Assembly: GCF_002094855.1 (NCBI RefSeq)
Contig: NZ_ARYN01000002.1
Coordinates: forward strand, 1 to 64,000
DNA: 64,000 nucleotides
Direction: 5' to 3'
Source of the DNA: Zunongwangia atlantica 22II14-10F7
GTDB taxonomy: Bacteria; Bacteroidota; Bacteroidia; Flavobacteriales; Flavobacteriaceae
Each line of letters begins with the position of its first letter. Position 1 is the stretch's first letter. The translations under genes were made by a program, and so were the position numbers. This document shows positions 7,722-16,502 of the stretch, one piece after another. The notes under the pieces were generated by a model. The model saw only the letters and a program-made list of their open reading frames with translations. It was not told where the DNA came from and did no database searches.

Positions 7722-9959
7722 TTATTTGATCGCCCCAAGGCCATCTTCAGTTTCACCAAGAATATCGGCTTCCTGTTCTTCGTCGATATTCTTTACTTTA
7801 ATATCTGTACCTAATCGTTGCAGATAAGCGATTAGAGCAACTATTTCACGGTTACGCATTTCTACGAATTCCTCTCCGTTTTCCTGTGCGTAAGCTTTAT
7901 CAGCTTCATAGGTTTTCGCAAAATCTGGATCGCTGTACAGGTTCTCTTCAATTTGTTTTCCCTGTTCGGTCATCCAATTCTGTGCTCTGTCGATTTCAGC
8001 CTGAGTGTAAGGAACACCTAAACTTACCATGGCTTCCATTTTATCTTCAGTAGAAGTTTTATCAAGCTCTCTGTTCAACAACCATTTATAAGATGGCATG
8101 ATAGAACCAGCCGACGTACTTTGTGGATCATAAAGGTGATTTAAATGCCAGTTATCTGAATATTTCCCGCCAACTCTTAAAAGATCTGGGCCAGTCCGTT
8201 TACTACCCCACAAGAATGGATGATCATAAACATATTCTCCAGATTTAGAATATTCGCCATAACGCTCTACTTCACTTCTGAAAGGACGAATCATCTGTGA
8301 ATGGCAACTTACACAACCTTCTCGGATATAAAGATCCCGACCCTCTAGTTCTAGCGGTGTATAAGGTTTTACACTAGAAATTACCGGAACATATTCATCT
8401 ACCATCAAAGAAGGAATAATTTGTACCATACCACCTATCAAAATTGCGATCGTAGCGAAAATGGTAAGTTTTACCGGTCTTCTTTCTAACCAGGTATGAT
8501 AACCTTCTTTAGCAGTTCTTTTATTAGTGATCTTAGCAAGTGGAGCAGCTTCAGCTAATTCATCTGTAACTTTAGTTCCCTGTTTTGCTGTTTTGTATAC
8601 GTTGTAAAGTGCAATAAATGCTCCTACGATAAACAAACTACCTCCAATCGCTCTCATCCAGTACATTGGGATAATTTCAGTAAGTGTTTCTAAGAAGTTA
8701 CCGTAAGTTAGCGTTCCATCTGGATTAAATTGTTTCCACATAGAAGCCTGTACAAAACCAGCAACATACATTGGTAAAGCGTACATAACAATACCTAAAG
8801 TACCAATCCAAAAATGTGCATTTGCTAATTTTACAGACCAAAGTTTAGTCTTAAATAATTTTGGTACTAACCAATAGATCATACCAAAAGTTAAAAAGCC
8901 ATTCCATGCTAAAGCGCCTACGTGAACGTGAGCAATCACCCAGTCACTAAAGTGTGCAATGGCATTAACGTTTTTAAGAGAAAGCATTGGCCCTTCGAAA
9001 GTTGCCATACCATAACCGGTAATTGCAACAACCATAAATTTAAGTACAGGATCTGTTCTTACTTTATCCCATGCTCCACGAAGGGTTAATAATCCATTGA
9101 TCATCCCACCCCAGGATGGTGCAATTAGCATTACAGAAAATGCAACACCTAAGTTTTGTGCCCAATCTGGCAACGCAGAATATAATAAATGGTGAGGCCC
9201 TGCCCAGATATAAATAAATATTAAAGACCAAAAGTGAACGATCGATAATCGATAAGAATAAACCGGTCTATTGGCCGCCTTAGGAACGAAGTAATACATT
9301 AATCCTAAAAACGGAGTGGTAAGGAAAAACGCAACCGCATTGTGGCCATACCACCACTGTACGAGCGCATCCTGTACACCAGCATAAACCGAATAACTTT
9401 TTAAAGCACTTACCGGTAATTCGATACTATTTACGATATGTAAAACGGCTACCGTTACAAAAGTTGCCAGGTAAAACCAGATCGCAACATATAAGTGGCG
9501 TTGTCTACGTTTAAAGATCGTACCAATTAAGTTAGCTCCAAAAGCAACCCAAACTAAAGCAATACCAATATCGATTGGCCATTCTAATTCGGCATACTCT
9601 TTAGAAGTCGTGTAACCTAAAGGCAAGGTTAAAGCTGCTGCCACAATGATCGCCTGCCAACCCCAAAAGTTGAAGTTACTAAGCGCGTCACTCCACATCC
9701 TTGCTTTTAATAATCGTTGGGTAGAATAGTATACCCCGGCGAAAATTGCGTTCCCTACAAAGGCAAAGATCACAGCATTGGTATGCAATGGTCGTAAACG
9801 GCCAAAACTAAGCCATGAGATCCCATCTGTTAGATTAGGAAACAAAAACATAAAAGCGAGCAATAGCCCTACACTCATTCCAACAATACCCCAAAAAATC
9901 GTGGCATTGATAAATTTCCTTACGATCTTGTTGTCGTAATAAAACTGCTCTTTTTCCAT
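7722..9959 (-). CDS. ccoNO: fused cbb3 oxidase subunits I and II (CcoN-CcoO)
   Basis: This is the catalytic core of the cbb3-type terminal oxidase. Residues 1 to about 470 are the haem-copper subunit CcoN, with many membrane helices and conserved His motifs such as WWYGHNAVAFF, HHLLYS and HVHVG. After a linker and one helix (about 500-520), the CcoO part carries the haem c site CVSCH at about 547-551 and ends in a hydrophilic tail. In proteobacteria these are two genes; the 745-residue fusion is a Bacteroidota trait. It follows ccoS by 15 bp and precedes ccoQ by 37 bp. Confidence 0.95.
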   Translation of the reverse strand: MEKEQFYYDNKIVRKFINATIFWGIVGMSVGLLLAFMFLFPNLTDGISWLSFGRLRPLHTNAVIFAFVGNAIFAGVYYSTQRLLKARMWSDALSNFNFWGWQAIIVAAALTLPLGYTTSKEYAELEWPIDIGIALVWVAFGANLIGTIFKRRQRHLYVAIWFYLATFVTVAVLHIVNSIELPVSALKSYSVYAGVQDALVQWWYGHNAVAFFLTTPFLGLMYYFVPKAANRPVYSYRLSIVHFWSLIFIYIWAGPHHLLYSALPDWAQNLGVAFSVMLIAPSWGGMINGLLTLRGAWDKVRTDPVLKFMVVAITGYGMATFEGPMLSLKNVNAIAHFSDWVIAHVHVGALAWNGFLTFGMIYWLVPKLFKTKLWSVKLANAHFWIGTLGIVMYALPMYVAGFVQASMWKQFNPDGTLTYGNFLETLTEIIPMYWMRAIGGSLFIVGAFIALYNVYKTAKQGTKVTDELAEAAPLAKITNKRTAKEGYHTWLERRPVKLTIFATIAILIGGMVQIIPSLMVDEYVPVISSVKPYTPLELEGRDLYIREGCVSCHSQMIRPFRSEVERYGEYSKSGEYVYDHPFLWGSKRTGPDLLRVGGKYSDNWHLNHLYDPQSTSAGSIMPSYKWLLNRELDKTSTEDKMEAMVSLGVPYTQAEIDRAQNWMTEQGKQIEENLYSDPDFAKTYEADKAYAQENGEEFVEMRNREIVALIAYLQRLGTDIKVKNIDEEQEADILGETEDGLGAIK

Positions 9960-9974
9960 AAGATTATAAACAAA

Positions 9975-10154
9975 TTATTTATCGGTGATTTTAGAATTTT
10001 CTTTACTGTCTATGACTTCATCCTCAAACAGCATTCTTACAGATGGGGTATAGGTGTCGTCGTACTGTCCTCTTTTTACCGATATGATAAAGGCTATAAA
10101 AAAGACAATCGCTACGACCACACTAATACTTAGCAACACGTAGATGATATTCAT
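9975..10154 (-). CDS. ccoS: cbb3-type oxidase assembly protein CcoS
   Basis: This 59-codon gene starts MNIIYVLLSISVVVAIVFFI. It has one membrane helix, then the family's short cytosolic tail with KRGQYDDTYTPSVRMLFED, where the D-D-x-x-TP-x-R-M-LFED block is the CcoS signature. CcoS is needed to insert cofactors, including copper, into cbb3 oxidase. It is short enough to be missed by length filters. It lies between ccoI and ccoNO, 15 bp ahead of the latter, and is the first gene behind the Fnr-type site at 10205-10216. Confidence 0.9.
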   Translation of the reverse strand: MNIIYVLLSISVVVAIVFFIAFIISVKRGQYDDTYTPSVRMLFEDEVIDSKENSKITDK

Positions 10155-10173
10155 GGGATTTCTTAATTTTTTG

Positions 10174-10181
10174 TAAAAATA
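10174..10181 (-). promoter_or_regulatory. -7-like box before ccoS
   Basis: Read on the minus strand this is TATTTTTA, matching TAnnTTTG except for the last base. Its distance from the Fnr-type palindrome centre is 36.5 bp, identical to the hemN and ccoI promoters, which is the main reason to call it. Confidence 0.5.
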
Positions 10182-10204
10182 TTATGAGCCGTGCTGGCAA
10201 AAAA

Positions 10205-10216
10205 TGACATTTATCA
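10205..10216 (-). promoter_or_regulatory. Fnr-type operator before ccoS-ccoNOQP
   Basis: The plus strand reads TGAC-ATTT-ATCA, in the gap between ccoI and ccoS. It implies that the oxidase genes have their own oxygen-responsive promoter besides read-through from ccoI. The site overlaps an inverted repeat (TTATCAG at 10211-10217 with CTGATAA at 10224-10230) that runs across the ccoI stop codon. Confidence 0.6.
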
Positions 10217-10220
10217 GGTT

Positions 10221-12659
10221 TTACTGATAATTAAGTTCTGCTTGATATTGTATATTTTTAGCATTCTTGTTTAAAATCCTTTTCGCTGAATACTGTGAAC
10301 TTACCGTGGTAAACGCCACAATACTAATGGAGCTTAAAGGCATTAAAATAGCAGCAACTATAGGCGATAAATGCCCCGTAACTGCAAATCCTAAACCTAT
10401 TAGATTATAGAAAAGTGATAGTAAAAAACTGAATTTTATAATGCGGTGTCCACTGTTAGCGAGGCTAAAAAACTGACCAATCTTACCAAAGACCGAAGCA
10501 TCTAAAATGGCATCACAGGCAGGCGAGAAAACGTTAATATTTTCTGAAATTACTACTCCAACATCACTCTGTTTTAATGCACCGGCATCGTTTAACCCAT
10601 CCCCAATCATCATTACAGATTTTCCTTCTTCCTGAAGTTTTTTAATAAACTGTAACTTATCCTGAGGCTTTTGGTTAAACCTCATTTTGGTGCTTAACGG
10701 TAATAATTTTTCAAGGCTTTTTCGTTCGCCATCATTATCCCCAGAAAGCACAAATAGTTGCTTGTTTTGGCCTAATTCTTTAAATAATTGAGTGACATTC
10801 TCACGATATTCATTTTTTAAAATATAACGCCCCTTATAATGATTATTGGTACTAATATGTACCACAGTTTGATTTAATACGTCCTTATCAAATTCTTTAT
10901 TTTCAGCAACATATTTAAAGGCGCCTATTTTTATCGAATTTCGGTTTGCAGAAGCTGCCATTCCTTTCCCAACCTCTTCAGTAAAAGAATCGAGCGTTTT
11001 AATATCATTTTGCTCTAAAATCTCATAAAGGGATCTACTTAATGGATGGTTTGAAGCTCTTAAAGTGCTATTTAGCAGCGATTTTTCTTCTTCGGAAAGC
11101 AAATCACCCTCGTAGGTAATGATATTTCGTTTGGTTGAAGTAAGTGTTCCTGTTTTATCGAAAACTACCGCATCGATGTTGGCCATTTTTTCGATGATAT
11201 TAGCTTCTTTTAGATAGAATTTATGCTGACCGAAGATTCGGAGTAAATTTCCTAAAGTAAACGGCGCTGCCAAGGCCAATGCACATGGGCAGGCAATAAT
11301 TAGCACGGCCGTAAATACCTGTGGCATCATCGAAGGATCGATAAAATACCAGGCAATTGTGGCCAAAATCGATATGCTTAAGATCGCTTTTGTAAAATAT
11401 CCACTTATTTTATTGGTAAGATCCTGAAAGCTTCCTTTAAAATTTTTATCAAAAACCTCGTTATTCCATAACTGCGTTAGATAGGATTGTTCTACAGGTT
11501 TTAGAACTTCAACTTGGAGCAATCCTGCAGTTTGTTTTCCGCCGGCATAAATTTTCTCACTTTTTTTAATCGAAACCGGTACGGCTTCCCCGGTAACAAA
11601 ACTATAATCGATTAAAGCATCACCTTCAAGCAATTTTGCATCTACAGGAATAAGTTCATTATTGCGAATAAGAATGTTATCGCCTTTCCTCAATTTATAA
11701 ACTTCTACCTGCTCTTCGTTTTGATTTTGGGTATTTGGATGATTAATTCTTGTAACCCCAATTGGGAAATAAGATTTATAATCACGTTCAAAAGACAGAT
11801 AAGAATAGGTTTTTTGCTGAAAAAATCTTCCTAGTAATAAGAAAAACACCAATCCAGAAAGGCTATCAAAAAATCCGGTTCCCAGATCAAAAACAACTTC
11901 AAAAGTGCTTCTTAAAAATAATACGGTAATTCCCAATGCAATGGGCACATCGATATTTAAAATTCCAGATTTTAAACCTTTAAAAGCTGAAATAAAATAA
12001 GTGCTGGCCGAATAAAATACCACCGGCAAACTAAACGCAAACATCAACCAGCGAAACACATATTTAAATTGATCCAGCCAAAATTCTTTAACTTCAAAAT
12101 ATTCAGGAAAAGATAAAAACATGATATTCCCAAAAGCGAAACCGGCAACTCCAAGTTTGTAGATTAAACTTCGGTCGATGTTCTTTTCTTTTTTATCACT
12201 ATCAGAAAGTGAAATATAGGGTTCGTAGCCTAGTTTACAGAGCAATTCAACCAAGTGCGAAAACGTAATTTTTTCCGCAGAAAAATGAATTCTTAAGGTT
12301 TTTTCAGGAAAATTAACCTGAGAATTTTTGATTCCAGGATGCAGTTTAGAGAGATTTTCTAACACCCAGATGCAGGAACTACAATGAATTTCTGGAATAA
12401 GAAGATTTACGATACAAACCTCATTACTTTTAAATTCTAGCAGTTTTTCTACAATCTCGTCATTCTTTAGAAAATCGAATTTCCCTAATTGAGTTTTAGG
12501 AGAGATTCCAGGGCGTTCGTCAAGAGCGTAATAATAACTAAGATCATTGCTACTTAAAATTTCGTAAACCGTTTTGCATCCATTACAGCAAAAATCTTTC
12601 TCTTCAAAAACAAGAGAGTCGCTTTTACAAGCTTCGCCACAGTGGTAACATAATTTCAT
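10221..12659 (-). CDS. ccoI: copper-translocating P1B-type ATPase, CcoI type
   Basis: CcoI moves copper out of the cytoplasm for cbb3 oxidase maturation. The N-terminus is a Cys-rich CYHCGEAC / FCCNGCKTVY segment typical of flavobacterial CcoI. A heavy-metal domain with HCSSC (about residues 112-116) follows, then membrane helices, the TGEAVP actuator loop, the CPC metal site in ACPCALALAAP, the phosphorylation motif DKTGTLT and the GDGLNDAGAL hinge. I chose the ATG at 12659 (812 residues); a GTG three codons upstream is possible. The gene is divergent from the Fnr-type regulator and shares its control region. Confidence 0.93.
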   Translation of the reverse strand: MKLCYHCGEACKSDSLVFEEKDFCCNGCKTVYEILSSNDLSYYYALDERPGISPKTQLGKFDFLKNDEIVEKLLEFKSNEVCIVNLLIPEIHCSSCIWVLENLSKLHPGIKNSQVNFPEKTLRIHFSAEKITFSHLVELLCKLGYEPYISLSDSDKKEKNIDRSLIYKLGVAGFAFGNIMFLSFPEYFEVKEFWLDQFKYVFRWLMFAFSLPVVFYSASTYFISAFKGLKSGILNIDVPIALGITVLFLRSTFEVVFDLGTGFFDSLSGLVFFLLLGRFFQQKTYSYLSFERDYKSYFPIGVTRINHPNTQNQNEEQVEVYKLRKGDNILIRNNELIPVDAKLLEGDALIDYSFVTGEAVPVSIKKSEKIYAGGKQTAGLLQVEVLKPVEQSYLTQLWNNEVFDKNFKGSFQDLTNKISGYFTKAILSISILATIAWYFIDPSMMPQVFTAVLIIACPCALALAAPFTLGNLLRIFGQHKFYLKEANIIEKMANIDAVVFDKTGTLTSTKRNIITYEGDLLSEEEKSLLNSTLRASNHPLSRSLYEILEQNDIKTLDSFTEEVGKGMAASANRNSIKIGAFKYVAENKEFDKDVLNQTVVHISTNNHYKGRYILKNEYRENVTQLFKELGQNKQLFVLSGDNDGERKSLEKLLPLSTKMRFNQKPQDKLQFIKKLQEEGKSVMMIGDGLNDAGALKQSDVGVVISENINVFSPACDAILDASVFGKIGQFFSLANSGHRIIKFSFLLSLFYNLIGLGFAVTGHLSPIVAAILMPLSSISIVAFTTVSSQYSAKRILNKNAKNIQYQAELNYQ

Positions 12660-12683
12660 AATTTGCACAACTTAACCGTAGTA

Positions 12684-12691
12684 CAAATATT
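12684..12691 (-). promoter_or_regulatory. -7-like box of the ccoI promoter
   Basis: On the minus strand it reads AATATTTG, one base off TAnnTTTG. Its outer G is 36.5 bp from the centre of the palindrome at 12715-12726, the same distance as at hemN and ccoS. Confidence 0.5.
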
Positions 12692-12714
12692 CGCTGCTTA
12701 TAGAATTTAAAATA

Positions 12715-12726
12715 TGATAAATATCA
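12715..12726. promoter_or_regulatory. Fnr-type operator between ccoI and fnr
   Basis: TGAT-AAAT-ATCA is a perfect half-site pair. Towards ccoI it takes the class II activator position. Towards the regulator gene its centre is only 28.5 bp from the distal base of the TACCTTTG box at 12742-12749, so it would overlap the -33 region there and could mediate negative autoregulation. Confidence 0.65.
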
Positions 12727-12741
12727 GTTGACTTAAATGTT

Positions 12742-12749
12742 TACCTTTG
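12742..12749 (+). promoter_or_regulatory. -7 box of the fnr-like gene
   Basis: TACCTTTG matches TAnnTTTG exactly, 38 bp before the start codon at 12788. Confidence 0.55.
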
Positions 12750-12787
12750 TAAAACCAAAAATGTAACCAATAACCCTGGTCTTAAGT

Positions 12788-13489
12788 ATGAAAACCCCTG
12801 AAAAAACAAGATGCGAAAGTTGTATCATACGGCAGTTTAATGCGTTAAAGGCTTTTAGTAAAGAAGAATTAAAAGTTATTTCAGACAATAAAATAACCAA
12901 AGATTTTAAGAAAGGTGAGCAGATTTTTAAGGAAGGTGAGAAACTTAATGGGGTATTTTGTGTTAGAGATGGAGCTTCTAAACTTTCTAAACTTAGTGAA
13001 AACGGAAAGCATCAAATCGTAAAAATCGCAAAAAAAGGAGAAATATTGGGACAACGATCTGTAGTTGCAGACGAGCAAACTAACTTAAGTGCCACTGCGC
13101 TTAACGACACATCGATGTGTTATATCCCAAAGCAATTAATTATTGATAAAATAAACGAAAATCCAGAATTTACTCGGAATTTATTGAAAATCATGGCATC
13201 AGATCTTAGGGAGTCTGATAATTTTATCGTGAATATGTCTCAGCATAACGTGAAACAGCGTATTGCTGAAGCTTTACTTTATCTCGAAACCAATTTTGGA
13301 ACTGACGATGAAGGATTTTTATCTGTAAACCTTAGCCGAGAAGATTTAGCAAATGTTGTGGGAACAGCAACCGAAAGTTGTATTCGCTTAATCGCAGATC
13401 TTAAAAAAGAAGGTTTTATTGCTACCAAAGGGAAAAAGACCAAAATTGATGATAAAAGAGGTCTAGAAGATATGATTAGCGGCTTTTAA
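12788..13489 (+). CDS. Crp/Fnr-family transcriptional regulator, Fnr-like
   Basis: A 233-residue cytoplasmic activator has a cyclic-nucleotide-type beta-barrel (about 20-130), a dimer helix and a winged helix-turn-helix (about 150-220). Cys9-x2-Cys12 and Cys111 in DTSMCYIP align with three of the four iron-sulfur ligands of E. coli FNR. The residue matching the remaining N-terminal ligand is Asn18, and an extra Cys58 exists. The recognition helix keeps the Glu and Arg (ATESCIRLI) that FNR uses on its half-site. Position beside ccoI and the matching palindromes make it the likely oxygen-responsive regulator of this region. Confidence 0.88.
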   Translation: MKTPEKTRCESCIIRQFNALKAFSKEELKVISDNKITKDFKKGEQIFKEGEKLNGVFCVRDGASKLSKLSENGKHQIVKIAKKGEILGQRSVVADEQTNLSATALNDTSMCYIPKQLIIDKINENPEFTRNLLKIMASDLRESDNFIVNMSQHNVKQRIAEALLYLETNFGTDDEGFLSVNLSREDLANVVGTATESCIRLIADLKKEGFIATKGKKTKIDDKRGLEDMISGF

Positions 13490-13573
13490 AATTGAAAAAC
13501 ACTAATTGATTTTCTATAAAATTAGATCGAATTTTAACGAATTTCGATAAGTAATTTAGATTACATAAAAATC

Positions 13574-15001
13574 TTATTTCTTTGATGAATTAGACAAGCC
13601 GGTTCTTGTCATCTCTCCCCAGCTCTTTTTACCAATTATAAGATCCCAGTTTCCGCGAACTGCAGCCCACATCACAAAAGGATGATATACTATTGGTTCT
13701 AAAAAGGCAGTTCCGATAAGCTTAAAAATATATTTTGGCTTTTTATATTGCTGAAAACTATACTCTTCAAAAAACAATGCCGTAATAGAAAATAAAACCG
13801 CAAAGGCATAAACCACGAATAAAAAAGTAAAAAAGAACTTCCAACTAATAAGCCCAAACCATAAAAGGAAAATAAAGAAAACTGTTCCCGAAAATTCTAT
13901 AAGTGGCGCCATCCATTCAAAAAACAACCAAAATGGTGTAGATAATAAACCCAATACACCGTATTTAGGATTAAAAATCATTTTTTTATGAAGCAGTAAT
14001 GTCTCGGCCGTACCTCTAGTCCAGCGGTTACGTTGTCTTTTCAGGATTTCCCAGCTTTGTGGAACCTCTGTCCAACACAATGGATCGGGCACAAAACCGA
14101 CTTTATAAGGGATATTTTTTTCGCGCATCATACGGCGCATACGCACTAAAAGCTCCATATCCTCTCCTACCGTATTATGATTATAACCACCGGCTTCTAT
14201 TGCTATTTGCTTATCGAACATTCCAAAAGCACCAGAAATAAGTAATAATCCATCTACACGAGACCACGCCATTCTTCCCATTAAAAATGCCCTAAAATAT
14301 TCGATAACCTGAACCCTGGCGACAAATTTTTCTGGTAGTCTTACTTCTAAAATGCGACCATCTTCAATCACACAGCTGTTGGCTACACGTATTACTCCAC
14401 CTGAAGCGATTACCTTTTTTCTGTCGTTTAAAAAAGGCTTTATAAGCTTCAGCATCGCATCGTATTCTAAGATACAATCTACATCGATACAACATATAAT
14501 ATCGTGGCTACAAACATTGATACCGGTATTTAAAGCATCTGCTTTTCCGCCGTTCTCCTTATCGATTACCAACAGGTTTTTAAAGGCCGTGTTTTTAGAT
14601 TTATAAACCCCCCTAATGGTTTTTGTTTTAATAAAGTAATGAAATAGATAATCCTGTTTTTCAAGATCATATTCATCTATTAGCCGTTGCATGGTATCGT
14701 CCTTACTCCCATCGTTAATAATCACGATTTCGAAACTTGGATAATTTATGGTAAGTAATGACCTAACATTTTCAACAATATTAAGTCCCTCGTTGTAGGC
14801 TGGTGCCAAAATAGAAACAGGCGGTAATTCAGATGCCTGTAAAAGCGCTATTTCATCTCTATAATTATTAGAGCGTTTGTAATCTCTAATTTCGAAAATC
14901 GAAAAGATGGCGGAAAATAGATAACCTAAACATATTAGAATTCCGTAAACCAAAAAAAGCCAACTGGCAATATTTGCGATGTCGTCGAAGGTTATGCCCA
15001 T
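13574..15001 (-). CDS. membrane glycosyltransferase family 2, PgaC/IcaA-like
   Basis: This 475-residue processive beta-glycosyltransferase has an N-terminal helix (about 12-35). The catalytic domain contains APAYNE, INDGSKDD, DVDC (the DxD metal site), GED (catalytic Asp region) and the product-binding motif QRNRW. Several C-terminal helices (about 345-450) follow. This layout is typical of synthases that polymerise and export a polysaccharide such as poly-GlcNAc, but the sugar cannot be read from the sequence. Its ATG directly follows the stop codon of the HEAT-repeat gene, and the cluster upstream encodes a phosphorelay, so regulated exopolysaccharide production is likely. Confidence 0.88.
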   Translation of the reverse strand: MGITFDDIANIASWLFLVYGILICLGYLFSAIFSIFEIRDYKRSNNYRDEIALLQASELPPVSILAPAYNEGLNIVENVRSLLTINYPSFEIVIINDGSKDDTMQRLIDEYDLEKQDYLFHYFIKTKTIRGVYKSKNTAFKNLLVIDKENGGKADALNTGINVCSHDIICCIDVDCILEYDAMLKLIKPFLNDRKKVIASGGVIRVANSCVIEDGRILEVRLPEKFVARVQVIEYFRAFLMGRMAWSRVDGLLLISGAFGMFDKQIAIEAGGYNHNTVGEDMELLVRMRRMMREKNIPYKVGFVPDPLCWTEVPQSWEILKRQRNRWTRGTAETLLLHKKMIFNPKYGVLGLLSTPFWLFFEWMAPLIEFSGTVFFIFLLWFGLISWKFFFTFLFVVYAFAVLFSITALFFEEYSFQQYKKPKYIFKLIGTAFLEPIVYHPFVMWAAVRGNWDLIIGKKSWGEMTRTGLSNSSKK

Positions 15002-16108
15002 TTACAGCAAAAGTGCTTTTTCTTTTTCATACTGAGTATAAATACTCTGCTTTTTTTCTGGTAAAAAATCTTGAGCGATGCTATAATACTTTATCTTCAA
15101 ATCCCATTCGTTATCCTGCATTTTATCTTTCAGCATCAACAAATCATTATAACCGCCCAAATGTTTTATTGCATCTAAGATAGTCTTTTTTACCAGATTT
15201 GTTTCAGTCTCAAATTTTGAAATCAGCAAATCGATAATCTCCTGATGTTCTAATGCGCTTAAAGATCTAATGGCTTCTCGACGTACTTCTTCTGAAGGAT
15301 GATCTAATAATGGTAAAAGTTCTGAAATATTTTCGAATTGATTAAATTTTGCAATCATTCTAATTGCAAATTCTACCACACTATTTTGCAAAGAATGAAG
15401 CCAGTTAGAATAATCTGGCATTGGGCCATGATATTCGTTTTTAAGCGCATCTTCGATAAAGATTTCTTCCCATAAGGTTAAAGGTTTATCGATATGATCC
15501 AAAAACTCTAAAGGATTATCTTCGGCTAATTTAATAAAGTACAATTGTGCCTGCTGCCTAACCTCATCCTGTTTGTGATTTAGAAGTGGTTTTATTTTTT
15601 CCAAATCTACCTTAATAAGCATTTCAGATAAACTAAATAAAGCTCTGGATTTACTGTACCACGCTCTATCTGCCAGCTGCTTTTTACAAAACTCATCTAA
15701 TTTCCATCGAAGAAAAAGTTCTCTTAATTGTATAGCAGACTCTCCTTTAATATTGCTATGGAACAACAATATTTCTTTAATGGCTATTTTTATTTCTAAA
15801 GATTTATTTAAATGCTCATCTTTAAATTTCTTTAGTTCTCGCTCTTTATCAAAATCTTCGTCAAAAAGGTAAGAATTTAGAAGATCTTCCAATAGTAAGC
15901 GCTGCTCTTCTTTTTTACGGTTCCTAAAAATTTTATAGAGTCTTAATAAGACGATAAACCCCACAAAGAAAATTGCAAAAACAAAAAAGATTATGGTCAT
16001 CATAATATTTACCTTTATTACAAAGGGAATATCATCGGGCAAATACCCAAATATCCATTGCAAATCTATGGAATAAATAACTGCCATATATGATTTTTTC
16101 AGGATCAT
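15002..16108 (-). CDS. HEAT-repeat protein with an N-terminal membrane anchor
   Basis: One membrane helix lies near residues 30-55, followed by a basic stretch and an all-helical part with HEAT-type repeats, for example DHPSEEVRREAIRSLSALEH and the parallel NHKQDEVRQQAQLYFIKLA. HEAT repeats bind other proteins. Lying between a receiver protein and a glycosyltransferase, and abutting the latter without a gap, it may connect the signal to the synthase; that is inference. ATG codons at 16108 (368 residues) and 16087 are both possible starts. A TTG at 16138 would extend the frame but is less likely. Confidence 0.75.
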   Translation of the reverse strand: MILKKSYMAVIYSIDLQWIFGYLPDDIPFVIKVNIMMTIIFFVFAIFFVGFIVLLRLYKIFRNRKKEEQRLLLEDLLNSYLFDEDFDKERELKKFKDEHLNKSLEIKIAIKEILLFHSNIKGESAIQLRELFLRWKLDEFCKKQLADRAWYSKSRALFSLSEMLIKVDLEKIKPLLNHKQDEVRQQAQLYFIKLAEDNPLEFLDHIDKPLTLWEEIFIEDALKNEYHGPMPDYSNWLHSLQNSVVEFAIRMIAKFNQFENISELLPLLDHPSEEVRREAIRSLSALEHQEIIDLLISKFETETNLVKKTILDAIKHLGGYNDLLMLKDKMQDNEWDLKIKYYSIAQDFLPEKKQSIYTQYEKEKALLL

Positions 16109-16143
16109 ACAGCAATTACCACAATTCTGTAAACTCAATAAAC

Positions 16144-16500
16144 TTAAGAAAGGAGTCTTCTTACCCTTAATGATAACTCATTTGGGCTAAATGGCTTAGT
16201 AATAAAATCTTCTACTCCCATATTAAAAGCATCCATAATTATACTTTCCTGGGTAGATGTAGATAAAACAATGATAGGAACCGTAGGTAAATTCTCTTTA
16301 ACGTAAGCGATAAGCTCGTTACCCGTTACAAAAGGAAGGTTTAAATCTGTTAATATCAAATCGTATTCTCCATCCTGTAACAGCTTCATTGCTTCCCTTC
16401 CATCTGGTGCAATAATCACATTGTAGCCATCCTTCGTAAGCTTAAATTGAAGAGATTTTATGACCATTGCGTTATCTTCTATAACTAAAATCTTCTTCAT
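16144..16500 (-). CDS. single-domain response regulator
   Basis: This 118-residue protein consists only of a receiver domain. The acidic pair E8-D9, phospho-acceptor D52 (TDLNLPFVTG), Thr/Ser switch near 80 and Lys102 (TKPF) are all present. It lacks an output domain, so it should act by binding another protein; the HEAT-repeat protein or the glycosyltransferase just downstream are the obvious partners. It is 2 bp from the HPt gene upstream. Confidence 0.9.
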   Translation of the reverse strand: MKKILVIEDNAMVIKSLQFKLTKDGYNVIIAPDGREAMKLLQDGEYDLILTDLNLPFVTGNELIAYVKENLPTVPIIVLSTSTQESIIMDAFNMGVEDFITKPFSPNELSLRVRRLLS

Positions 16501-16502
16501 TA

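Noticed and set aside
7722-9959. frameshift or misassembly joining ccoN and ccoO
   Set aside because: The fused gene is the normal state in Bacteroidota and reads through without a break.
10211-10230. intrinsic terminator at the end of ccoI
   Set aside because: The 7-bp inverted repeat is weak and AT-rich, overlaps the stop codon and the Fnr-type site, and is not directly followed by a T-run, so it was not called as a terminator.
13490-13573. terminator between the Fnr-like gene and the glycosyltransferase gene
   Set aside because: Only a 6-bp ATCGAA/TTCGAT repeat with no T-tract is visible between these convergent genes.
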